From Bacteroidota bacterium (lineage in GTDB: Bacteria; Bacteroidota; Ignavibacteria; UBA10030; UBA6906): a stretch of DNA of 64,000 nucleotides. The position numbers were made by a program, and so were the translations under genes. The notes beneath the pieces are model-generated. The model saw only the letters and a list, made by a program, of their open reading frames with translations. It made no database searches and was not told where the DNA came from. Below are positions 56,249 to 64,000 of the stretch, in pieces. The DNA lies in NCBI GenBank assembly GCA_030835135.1, contig JAUQWO010000088.1, forward strand, positions 1 to 64,000, written 5' to 3'. The stretch's first letter is position 1, and each line of letters opens with the position of its first letter.

Positions 56249-58474
56249 ATGACCGTTCTTGGACAAGTTGCACTGATCTGTGCCGGAGTGATGTCGCTCG
56301 GGGCCGCCGTCGGCTATGCGCGCGTCTCGCCTGATCGCCCTGGTACCCTCGCTCTCCCCCGCATGTTGATGGCGGTCAGCACCACCTTCGTGGTCCTCGC
56401 ATCAGCGATCCTCACAGCACTCATCCTCTCGCACGATTTCTCCAATGGGTACGTGTACGGTTACAGCGACCGTTCACTGCCATTGCATTTCCTACTGTCC
56501 ACGTTCTACGCCGGACAGGAAGGAAGCTTTCTGTTCTGGATCCTGTGCTCGTCGCTCATCGCCGTTGTGCTGTCATCGTACAGCCGCAAGCGGGACACGG
56601 AACGCGAAGTGATGACGGTGTTCCTGATCGTCCAGGCGATGCTGATCATCCTGGCCATATTCAAATCGCCGTTCTACTCGATCTGGTCGATGCATCCGGA
56701 GTTGCCGGTCGGACAGCTTCCCGAGGACGGGCACGGACTGAATCCGTTGCTGCAGAATTTCTGGATGGCCATCCATCCGCCGGTCCTGTTCGTCGGTTTC
56801 GCGCTGATGGGTGTCCCGTTCAGTCAGGCCATCGGGGGTCTGTGGAAGCGGCGGCCCCTGATCCTCAGTGAGCAGGGGTTAGGGTGGACGCTCCTTGCGG
56901 TGAGCGTGCTCGGGCTCGGGATCATGCTTGGTGCCTACTGGGCATACGGCGTGCTCGGATGGGGTGGGTACTGGGGATGGGATCCTGTCGAGAATTCCTC
57001 GCTCGTGCCGTGGCTCACCGCGACCGCGATGATCCACACGCTTGTCGCGCAGCGCCGGACCGGCAAGTATCTCAAGACCAATCTTGCCCTGGCGATCGCG
57101 TCGTTCCTTTTCGTGGTGTACAGCACGTTCCTGACCCGGAGCGGCATCCTTGGCGATGCCTCGGTGCACGCGTTCACGGATCCCGGGGCGACGGTCTACT
57201 GGCTTCTTCTGTCCATTCTGGTCCTTGTGGCGGGTGCCGGTGTGTTCTTCGTCGTGTGGCGTCTTGGAGACCTGAAGGGCGAACCGGGCCATCCTGGCTG
57301 GCTCACGCGCGAGGCGTTGCTAGCGGCCGGTGCGATCGCATTGCTTCTGAGCGCGACGGTCATTGTTTTCGGTACCAGTCTGCCGATCTTTTCGACGACA
57401 CGCGTTGAGCCTTCGTTCTATGACAGCACCAACCTTCCGGTCGCGATCATCATGGTGTTGCTCATCGGGATCAGTCTCTCGACCCAATGGGAGGAGCAGG
57501 ACCCGGTGTTCACTGTCCGCCGGATGTGGCGCCCCCTGCTGGCGGCGGTGCTCGCCATGGTCCCATGCGTGGTCCTCGGGATGCGCGACATCGCGACCGG
57601 GGCTCTCGTGTTCGCTTCGTTCTTCGCGGCCTTCGTGAACATCGAACATGGGGCCAGGATCATCGTTGGCGATCCCCTGTTCCTCGGGGGCAAGCTCGCG
57701 CACCTCGGCATTGCGGTGTTCTTCCTGGGGGTGGTTGGGAGTGGAACGTACAACAGCAAGCAGCAGGTGGTCATGCCGCGCGGCACGGCAGTGGAAGCTC
57801 TCGGGCACACCCTGACCTACACCGGATTCACCGTGACCCCGGACCAGAAATACGTACTCGACGTCCGGGCGGAGCGTTCCGGGACGTCGTTCGTGCTCCA
57901 CCCCGTCATGTTCAGTGCCGGTGATCAGGGGATCATGCGCAATCCGGACATTGTTTCGCACCTGACCTCCGATTTCTATCTCTCTCCGCTGGGGCTTGAG
58001 CCACCGGAGGAGGGCGCGGCACCCGTGGAGCTCACGCTCGAGAAGGGCCAGATGCACGATGTGCAGGGTGTGACGGTGACCTTCGCCGGGTTCATGATGG
58101 GGAGTCATATGGGGGAGGGCATGTCGGAGCAGGAGGCGATGGCCGGTGTGGGCGCCAGTCTGCTCATTCAGAAGGATGGGCAGACGGAAGCGATCGGTCC
58201 GCGGTTGATCCCCTCCGCTGACGGCGCGCAGCATCCCGGTGTGCCATCGAAGTTGCTGGGTGGTGAGGTGCAGCTGCTCACCATGGATATCAGCATGGGC
58301 GAGGGCCCGTCCACGATCACGATCGGGATCCTGCGTCCCGGAGAGCATGCGGCAAAACCCGATGTGCTGATCGGGGAAGCGAGTATCAAGCCGTTCATTG
58401 GCCTCGTGTGGGCGGGGACGGTGTTGATGATGATCGGATTTGCGTTGGCCATAGTGAAACGATGGAGGGACTAG
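56249..58474 (+). CDS. CcmF/NrfE-type cytochrome c haem lyase
   Basis: WWD-type motif GWGGYWGWDPVENSSLVPWL; many TM helices; LTRSGILGDASVHAF; VNIEHGARI. Confidence 0.92.
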   Translation: MTVLGQVALICAGVMSLGAAVGYARVSPDRPGTLALPRMLMAVSTTFVVLASAILTALILSHDFSNGYVYGYSDRSLPLHFLLSTFYAGQEGSFLFWILCSSLIAVVLSSYSRKRDTEREVMTVFLIVQAMLIILAIFKSPFYSIWSMHPELPVGQLPEDGHGLNPLLQNFWMAIHPPVLFVGFALMGVPFSQAIGGLWKRRPLILSEQGLGWTLLAVSVLGLGIMLGAYWAYGVLGWGGYWGWDPVENSSLVPWLTATAMIHTLVAQRRTGKYLKTNLALAIASFLFVVYSTFLTRSGILGDASVHAFTDPGATVYWLLLSILVLVAGAGVFFVVWRLGDLKGEPGHPGWLTREALLAAGAIALLLSATVIVFGTSLPIFSTTRVEPSFYDSTNLPVAIIMVLLIGISLSTQWEEQDPVFTVRRMWRPLLAAVLAMVPCVVLGMRDIATGALVFASFFAAFVNIEHGARIIVGDPLFLGGKLAHLGIAVFFLGVVGSGTYNSKQQVVMPRGTAVEALGHTLTYTGFTVTPDQKYVLDVRAERSGTSFVLHPVMFSAGDQGIMRNPDIVSHLTSDFYLSPLGLEPPEEGAAPVELTLEKGQMHDVQGVTVTFAGFMMGSHMGEGMSEQEAMAGVGASLLIQKDGQTEAIGPRLIPSADGAQHPGVPSKLLGGEVQLLTMDISMGEGPSTITIGILRPGEHAAKPDVLIGEASIKPFIGLVWAGTVLMMIGFALAIVKRWRD

Positions 58475-58476
58475 GG

Positions 58477-58734
58477 ATGGACACAGCGACGACGCGTCGG
58501 CTGCCGAACAATGTGAACGGCAAATTCTACACCACGGAAGAATGCGACGGGTGTGCGTACTGCGCCTCCATCGCTCCCGAGAATTTTGATTTTGAGAAAG
58601 AGACCAATACGTATTATGTGGCGCGCCAGCCCCGCTCCTCCGAGGAGGAGGAGTATATGCGGGAAGCAGCGGAAGATTGTCCGGTGGATGCGATCTGCAT
58701 CACCGGCGAGCAGGCCCTGCACGGAGCTGCCTGA
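58477..58734 (+). CDS. Single [4Fe-4S] ferredoxin
   Basis: TTEECDGCAYCASIAPENF...AAEDCPVDAICI. Confidence 0.88.
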   Translation: MDTATTRRLPNNVNGKFYTTEECDGCAYCASIAPENFDFEKETNTYYVARQPRSSEEEEYMREAAEDCPVDAICITGEQALHGAA

Positions 58735-58797
58735 GTCCGGATCCCGGCGGGATCGAACACACCGTCATTCACGCTGCGCGGTTCAAGGAAGAATGCA

Positions 58798-60126
58798 ATG
58801 GAGAACACTCACGACAAGGCTGCGGCCCCGGGTGACCGGCCGCATTCGGTGGAAGCGCATCTGATCTATGGACAGATGGACGATCCGCTGTGGGACTACA
58901 GCCATCATCTTCTCCCCCCGATGTCGTCGTCCGCGACCTTCCGTCTGGATAGTGCCCAGCGCGGTGCGCAGGGGTTCATGGAATTCGCGCATACGACCGA
59001 TGAAGTGCAGGTCCGGAGCAAGGCCCCGATCTACATCTACGACCGGCTCGGCGAACCGAACAAGGACATGCTGGAGCAAAACCTCGCCTATGCGGAAGGC
59101 GGCGATGTCGCGGTCACGTTCGCCAGTGGCATGGCAGCGATCGCGGGCGTGCTGGGCATGCTCACGGGATCCGGCAGCGAGGTCGTTGCCCACAAGGTGC
59201 TGTATGGATGCACCTATTCGCTCCTCACGAACTGGTATCCCCGCCTCAAGATCGGCGTGAAATTCGTCGACTTCAGCAACCCCGCCGAGGTCGCGGCGGC
59301 GATCACGAAGAACACCCGCGTGCTGTACATGGAATCTCCCGTCAACCCCACGATGCGGCTTGTCGATCTGCAGGCGATCGCGAAGATCGCGCGGGAGGCG
59401 AACGTGGGGCGGGCCCAGGAGGACAGGGTGTACACGGTCGTGGACAGCACGTTCGCATCGCCGTTCTGCCAGCGGCCGATCTCGCATGGCATCGATTTCG
59501 TGGTGCATTCGCTGACGAAGGCGATCGGTGGATTCGGTACCGACATTGGCGGCGTGGTGATCGGTCCCCGCTGGAGCCACGACATGCTGATGTTGTACCG
59601 CAAGGATTTCGGAGGTGTCTTGTCTTCCAAGGCGGCCTGGCCCGTGCTGGTCGTGGGTCTTCCCTCGCTCGCCGTGCGCATGCGGCAGATGCAGACGACC
59701 GCGCAGCAGGTGGCGGAGTTCCTGGAACAACGGCCCGAGATCGAGCGAGTGCTGTATCCGGGACTCCCGTCGTTCCCGCAGGCGGAGCTTGCGCGGCGGC
59801 AGATGGTGGACTTCGATGGCGCGTTTGCGCCAGGGTCCATGGTGTATTTTGTAATGAAGGGTGCTTCGGCCCATGATGCACTGACGCGCGCCGAACGGTT
59901 CATCAATCATATTGCCCGGTCGGCCTATTGCATCACGCTCGCCGTGAGTCTCGGGAACATCCGGACGCTGATCGAGCATCCGGGATCCATGACCCATTCG
60001 GCGATACCCGCGGATGAGCAGGTGGGAAAGGGGCTGGACCCCGGCGGTATTCGTCTGGCACCGGGACTTGAAAAACCCGCTGATATCATCAGAGATCTTG
60101 CGGCGTCACTGGACGCCATGGCGTGA
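58798..60126 (+). CDS. Cys/Met metabolism PLP-dependent enzyme (methionine gamma-lyase-like)
   Basis: VTFASGMAAIAGVLGMLTGSGSEVV; MESPVNPTMRLVDL; HSLTKAIGGFG; SLGNIRTLIEHPGSMTHS. Confidence 0.9.
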   Translation: MENTHDKAAAPGDRPHSVEAHLIYGQMDDPLWDYSHHLLPPMSSSATFRLDSAQRGAQGFMEFAHTTDEVQVRSKAPIYIYDRLGEPNKDMLEQNLAYAEGGDVAVTFASGMAAIAGVLGMLTGSGSEVVAHKVLYGCTYSLLTNWYPRLKIGVKFVDFSNPAEVAAAITKNTRVLYMESPVNPTMRLVDLQAIAKIAREANVGRAQEDRVYTVVDSTFASPFCQRPISHGIDFVVHSLTKAIGGFGTDIGGVVIGPRWSHDMLMLYRKDFGGVLSSKAAWPVLVVGLPSLAVRMRQMQTTAQQVAEFLEQRPEIERVLYPGLPSFPQAELARRQMVDFDGAFAPGSMVYFVMKGASAHDALTRAERFINHIARSAYCITLAVSLGNIRTLIEHPGSMTHSAIPADEQVGKGLDPGGIRLAPGLEKPADIIRDLAASLDAMA

Positions 60127-60178
60127 GCAGGCCGGGAGGTCTGCGTGGACTGAACACAGAACGCAAGGAGTGGAGCCG

Positions 60179-60469
60179 ATGGCAAAAGGCAAAGTGAAGT
60201 TCGACATCGAGACCTGCAAAGGGTGCGAGCTCTGCATCGAGGCCTGTCCGCAGGACAGCATCAAGCTCTCCGAGAACATCAATGCGCAGGGATATCATTA
60301 CGCCGTGCTCGTGCAGGACAATTGCACCGGCTGCACGAATTGCGCACTGGTATGCCCTGATGCCGTCATCACCGTGTACCGCGAGACCAGGAAGGCGAAG
60401 GTGCCTGTGGCGAGGATCACGAACGTGACGGAGAATATCACCGTGACTCTGACCGACGAAAGGAAATGA
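60179..60469 (+). CDS. 2-oxoacid:ferredoxin oxidoreductase delta (2x[4Fe-4S] ferredoxin) subunit
   Basis: CKGCELCIEACPQDSI and CTGCTNCALVCPDAVI. Confidence 0.9.
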   Translation: MAKGKVKFDIETCKGCELCIEACPQDSIKLSENINAQGYHYAVLVQDNCTGCTNCALVCPDAVITVYRETRKAKVPVARITNVTENITVTLTDERK

Positions 60470-61560
60470 CCGTGGGTGACGTTCGGTTGATGAAAGGAAA
60501 TGAGGCGTTGGCCGAGGCAGCGATCCGGGCCGGATGCCAGGCCTATTTCGGCTATCCCATCACTCCTCAGTCCGAAGTGCTTGAATACCTCGCCGATGAA
60601 GGACGCAAACGCGGCATGATCGTGCTCCAGGCCGAGAGCGAGGTCGCTTCGATCAATATGGTGTATGGAGCGGCCGGCGCAGGTGCCCGCGTCATGACAT
60701 CTTCCTCCAGTCCGGGCGTGAGCCTGATGATGGAAGGGATCTCGTATATCGCGTGCGCGGAGCTTCCGTGTCTCATCGTGAACGTCAGTCGGGGTGGGCC
60801 CGGCCTCGGGACCATTCAGCCGTCGCAGGGCGACTACTTCCAATCCGTGAAGGGCGGCGGGCATGGCGATTACCGTCTGATCGTTCTTGCGCCGTCGAGC
60901 GTTCAGGAGATGGCGGGATTCGTGTATGACGCCTTCGATCTTGCGGACCGCTACCGGAATCCGGTGATGATCCTGGCGGATGGCGCCCTCGGGCAGATGA
61001 TGGAGAAGGTGGAATTCCCCGCGTACGATCCCGCAGCGCATGCTGTACCCAAGCCATGGGCGACCACGGGCAAACCGGCATCGCGTCCCGCAAATGTGAT
61101 CACGTCGCTGCATATGCTGGCCGAGCAAATGGAAGAGGTGAATCACAAGCTGCAGGCCAAGTACCGCCTCATCGAAGAGCATGAGGTGCGGTATGAGCTC
61201 CTTGCCACGGACGATGCGGACTATCTGATCGTGGCGTTCGGCCTGGCGGCGCGCATTGCCCATCGGGCGGTGCAGGTGGCGCGCGCGCATGGCCACCGGG
61301 TCGGACTGATCCGCCCGATCACGCTCTTCCCGTATCCGCACGCGATCATCCGGTCGCTCGCGGAGCGCATGAAGGGCGTCCTGGTGGTCGAAATGAACGC
61401 CGGACAGATGGTCGAGGATGTGCGTCTCGCGGTGGAGGGCCGAGTGCCGGTGAAGTTCTACGGGCGGATGGGCGGCGTGATCCCCTCGCCCGATGAAGTG
61501 GCGCACGCGGTGGAGCAGATGGTGGGTCAGACATCCGATGTTTCCATGGAGGCGCACTGA
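60466..61560 (+). CDS. 2-oxoacid:ferredoxin oxidoreductase alpha subunit
   Basis: LMKGNEALAEAAIRAGCQAYFGYPITPQSEVLEYLA; SSSPGVSLMMEGISYIACAELPCLIVNVSRGGPGLGTIQPSQGDYFQ. Confidence 0.93.
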   Translation: MTVGDVRLMKGNEALAEAAIRAGCQAYFGYPITPQSEVLEYLADEGRKRGMIVLQAESEVASINMVYGAAGAGARVMTSSSSPGVSLMMEGISYIACAELPCLIVNVSRGGPGLGTIQPSQGDYFQSVKGGGHGDYRLIVLAPSSVQEMAGFVYDAFDLADRYRNPVMILADGALGQMMEKVEFPAYDPAAHAVPKPWATTGKPASRPANVITSLHMLAEQMEEVNHKLQAKYRLIEEHEVRYELLATDDADYLIVAFGLAARIAHRAVQVARAHGHRVGLIRPITLFPYPHAIIRSLAERMKGVLVVEMNAGQMVEDVRLAVEGRVPVKFYGRMGGVIPSPDEVAHAVEQMVGQTSDVSMEAH

Positions 61561-61561
61561 T

Positions 61562-62347
61562 ATGACACAGGAGATCCTGCAGGACCAGGACACGGCATCC
61601 TTCGAGGGGATGGAGTGCGTGTATGAACGCCCCGGCACGTTGTCGGAGGCGCGCTTCCATTACTGTCCGGGGTGCGGCCACAGCGTGGTCCACCGGGTGC
61701 TGATGGAAGTGATCGAAGAGATGGGGATCGCGGAGAACACCATCGGCGTCGCTCCGGTGGGCTGTTCCGTGTTCGCCTATCACTATATGAACATCGACAT
61801 GCAGGAAGCGGCGCATGGCCGCGCCAGCGCCGTGGCGACGGCGGTGAAGCGCATCCATCCCGACAAGTTTGTGTTCTCGTATCAGGGCGACGGCGATCTC
61901 GCGGCGATCGGTACCGCCGAGACGATCCATACGTGCAACCGGGGCGAGAACATCCTGATGGTGTTCATCAACAATGCCATTTACGGGATGACGGGGGGAC
62001 AGATGGCGCCCACGTCGCTGATGGGAATGAAGACCTCCACATCGCCCGCGGGGCGGACCCAGGAAACCGCCGGCTTCCCGCTGAAGATCGCGGATATGGT
62101 GGCGCTGTTGCCCGGGGTATCGTACGTGACCCGGCAGTCGGTGCACACTCCGAATGCCGTGCGGCAATTGAAGAAGGCCCTGACGAAATCGTTCGGCTGG
62201 CAGAAGGAAGGGCGCGGCACATGCTTCATCGAGGTCGTCTCGAACTGTCCGTCGGGCTGGAAGATGACCCCGATCCAGGCGAACAAGTGGCTTGTGGACA
62301 ATATGTTCCCGATGTATCCTCCCGGCGATCTGAAAGTGCCGGCGTAA
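61562..62347 (+). CDS. 2-oxoacid:ferredoxin oxidoreductase beta (TPP) subunit
   Basis: YCPGCGHSVVHRVL; VFSYQGDGDLAAIGTAETIHTCNRGENILMVFINNAIYGMTGGQMAPTS. Confidence 0.94.
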   Translation: MTQEILQDQDTASFEGMECVYERPGTLSEARFHYCPGCGHSVVHRVLMEVIEEMGIAENTIGVAPVGCSVFAYHYMNIDMQEAAHGRASAVATAVKRIHPDKFVFSYQGDGDLAAIGTAETIHTCNRGENILMVFINNAIYGMTGGQMAPTSLMGMKTSTSPAGRTQETAGFPLKIADMVALLPGVSYVTRQSVHTPNAVRQLKKALTKSFGWQKEGRGTCFIEVVSNCPSGWKMTPIQANKWLVDNMFPMYPPGDLKVPA

Positions 62348-62381
62348 CCCAGACGTTGTGGACAGGAAAGAGAGAATCGTC

Positions 62382-62933
62382 ATGGCACATGAACTCTTGA
62401 TCGCCGGCTTTGGCGGGCAGGGTGTGCTCTCGATGGGCATGACCCTCGCGTATGCAGGGATGATCGAAGGCAAAGAGGTGACCTGGATGCCGTCGTATGG
62501 CCCCGAGATGCGCGGTGGCACGGCGAACTGCATCGTGATCGTCTCCGATGATCCGATCGATTCCCCGGTGGTAATGTCGTTCGATACGGTGATCGCGCTG
62601 AACCAGCCCTCCATGGATAAGTTCGAGCAGGCGGTCCGGCCGGGCGGGCTGTTGCTGTACGATGCGACCAGCATCATCGTTCCGCCGAAGCGCACGGACT
62701 GCACGGTGCTCGGGATCCGGGCCAGTGATGAGGCGGTGAAGTTGAAGAACACGAAAGTGCTGAACATGATCGTCCTCGGGGCCTTCCTGGAGCGGACCAG
62801 GGTCCTGGAGATGCCGGCGATCCTGAAAGCGCTCCGCAAGGTGCTGCCCGAGCGGTATCATCACCTCCTGCCGGTCAACGAGCAGGCGCTGCTCCGGGGC
62901 AGGGAGCTGGCGGGAGAGGCAGTGACGGTGTAG
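62382..62933 (+). CDS. 2-oxoacid:ferredoxin oxidoreductase gamma subunit
   Basis: HELLIAGFGGQGVLSMGMTLAYAGMIEGKEVTWMPSYGPEMRGGTANCIVIVSDDPI. Confidence 0.93.
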   Translation: MAHELLIAGFGGQGVLSMGMTLAYAGMIEGKEVTWMPSYGPEMRGGTANCIVIVSDDPIDSPVVMSFDTVIALNQPSMDKFEQAVRPGGLLLYDATSIIVPPKRTDCTVLGIRASDEAVKLKNTKVLNMIVLGAFLERTRVLEMPAILKALRKVLPERYHHLLPVNEQALLRGRELAGEAVTV

Positions 62934-62986
62934 GACCAGGGGCGGTGCGGTCGGCCGCCGTTCCATCGATCAGTGAGGGAGAACAT

Positions 62987-63235
62987 ATGGCACAGGAATG
63001 CGTGCATTCGTGCAAGGGGCTCTGTTCGGCATTGTCCATGGCCGAGCACAGAGAAGAGGAAGCCCTGAAGGAGTACCGCCGCTTCGCCTCCGAGTGCGAT
63101 TACCCGGAGGTGGCGGAGATCCTCACGAGCCTCGTGGCGGACCGGGAGCGTGCCCTGCGCACATTGCGCGACAAGCGTCAGGAGCTCGCGGAGAAGTTCG
63201 ACGTCATTGACCGCATCAACGACACGTTCGCGTGA
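62987..63235 (+). CDS. Small two-helix ferritin-like/hypothetical protein
   Basis: EEEALKEYRRFASECDYPEVAEILTSLVADRERALRTL helical pattern. Confidence 0.6.
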   Translation: MAQECVHSCKGLCSALSMAEHREEEALKEYRRFASECDYPEVAEILTSLVADRERALRTLRDKRQELAEKFDVIDRINDTFA

Positions 63236-63238
63236 CCC

Positions 63239-63490
63239 ATGGCCCATCCGACACATGACCGTCTGCCGTGGGGCGATCTTTCGCTCCAGGATATCCTTGC
63301 GCTCGCGATCGAGGATGAGATCGAAGCCCGCGACTATTACCGTACCGCGGCCGGGCACGCGGGGAATACCGGTACGCGCCGTATGCTCGAGGCTCTGGCG
63401 GTGATGGAGCAGGGGCACGCGGATACGCTGCGCAAGGAGCTCGAGGAATTGAAGCTGCAACAGGATATGGAAACCGGGCTGGCGGACTGA
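63239..63490 (+). CDS. Half-size rubrerythrin/ferritin-like protein
   Basis: ALAIEDEIEARDYYRTAAGHAGNTGTRRMLEALAVMEQGHADTLRKEL; acidic/ExxH pattern. Confidence 0.65.
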   Translation: MAHPTHDRLPWGDLSLQDILALAIEDEIEARDYYRTAAGHAGNTGTRRMLEALAVMEQGHADTLRKELEELKLQQDMETGLAD

Positions 63491-63588
63491 GGCCCCATGG
63501 GGCGGGGTGAGGTGGGGCGGGGCCGGGTGCGGATGCCTGATACTACTGTAGACCATTGTACCACTTCTGCTGGAGATGACCGAACGTC

Positions 63589-64000
63589 ATGAGCAAGTAC
63601 ACGATCGCCTGGTTGCCCGGAGACGGCATCGGCAACGATGTCATGGATGCTACCCGCATCGTCCTCGATGCAATGAAACTCGACGCCGAGTATGTGCACG
63701 GGGATATCGGGTGGGAATTCTGGCGGACCGAAGGGGATGCGTTCCCGCAGCGCACGGTCGACCTCCTGAAGCGCGTGAATGCCGCCATGTTCGGCGCGAT
63801 CACGTCGAAGCCGGTGAAGGCCGCCGAAACCGAACTGGTCCCTGAACTCCGCGGCAAGGGTCTCATCTACCGCTCACCGATCGTCCGGATGCGTCAGCTG
63901 TTCGATCTGTACATCTGTCTTCGTCCGTGCAAGGCGTATGCCGGCAATCCGCTCAACCTGAAAGAGGGGATCGATCTGACGGTGTTCCGCGAGAACACCG
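63589..64000 (+). CDS. Isocitrate/isopropylmalate dehydrogenase family, N-terminal part (runs off window)
   Basis: MSKYTIAWLPGDGIGNDVMDATRIVLDAM...YRSPIVRMRQLFDLYICLRPCKAY; open to window end, so absent from ORF track. Confidence 0.9.
   Translation, partial: MSKYTIAWLPGDGIGNDVMDATRIVLDAMKLDAEYVHGDIGWEFWRTEGDAFPQRTVDLLKRVNAAMFGAITSKPVKAAETELVPELRGKGLIYRSPIVRMRQLFDLYICLRPCKAYAGNPLNLKEGIDLTVFRENT

Noticed and set aside
1-64000. CRISPR arrays, IS elements, prophage, rRNA and tRNA genes
   Set aside because: No regularly spaced repeats, transposase/integrase-like products or convincing tRNA/rRNA sequence seen; gene content looks like core chromosome. A tRNAscan/Infernal run would be decisive.

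Overview
The window is a dense, high-GC bacterial chromosomal segment. Family content (DUF3276, DUF3109, secreted propeller and PEGA proteins, mixed SD and leaderless starts) suggests a Bacteroidota/Ignavibacteria-like lineage; that placement is inference. No rRNA, tRNA, CRISPR, IS element or prophage was recognised. Main blocks: (i) adenosine deaminase / SixA / adenosine-specific kinase, then histidine degradation genes hutU, hutI, ftcD, fchA; (ii) a minus-strand rsmE / Omp85 / rnc / fabF-acpP-fabG-(DUF3109)-fabD-fabH-plsX-rpmF-yceD block; (iii) secreted propeller, PEGA and metalloprotease-barrel proteins, ribH and a Crp/Fnr regulator; (iv) fni / polyprenyl synthase / HPr / EI / PGI-PMI, followed by an unannotated 31-aa coupled microprotein; (v) metK-ahcY; (vi) the most interesting region, ~40.7-58.5 kb: PAS histidine kinase, NtrC-type regulator, Usp, stand-alone receiver, an 11-kb multihaem cytochrome/porin operon (hand count 70 c-haem motifs) and a separate ccmF-like gene. 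Three near-identical sigma-54 promoters (43661, 44756, 56197) precede usp, the cytochrome operon and ccmF. Two of them share a CATTCCCACnnATnGGAAnC box exactly 99 bp upstream of the -24 element. This looks like a sigma-54-controlled porin-cytochrome electron-transfer regulon; (vii) a ferredoxin / PLP lyase / 2-oxoacid:ferredoxin oxidoreductase block with two half-size ferritin-like proteins. Eight sigma70-type promoters with exactly 17-bp spacers were also found, two of which predict leaderless mRNAs. All assignments are from reading the sequence; no database search was run.
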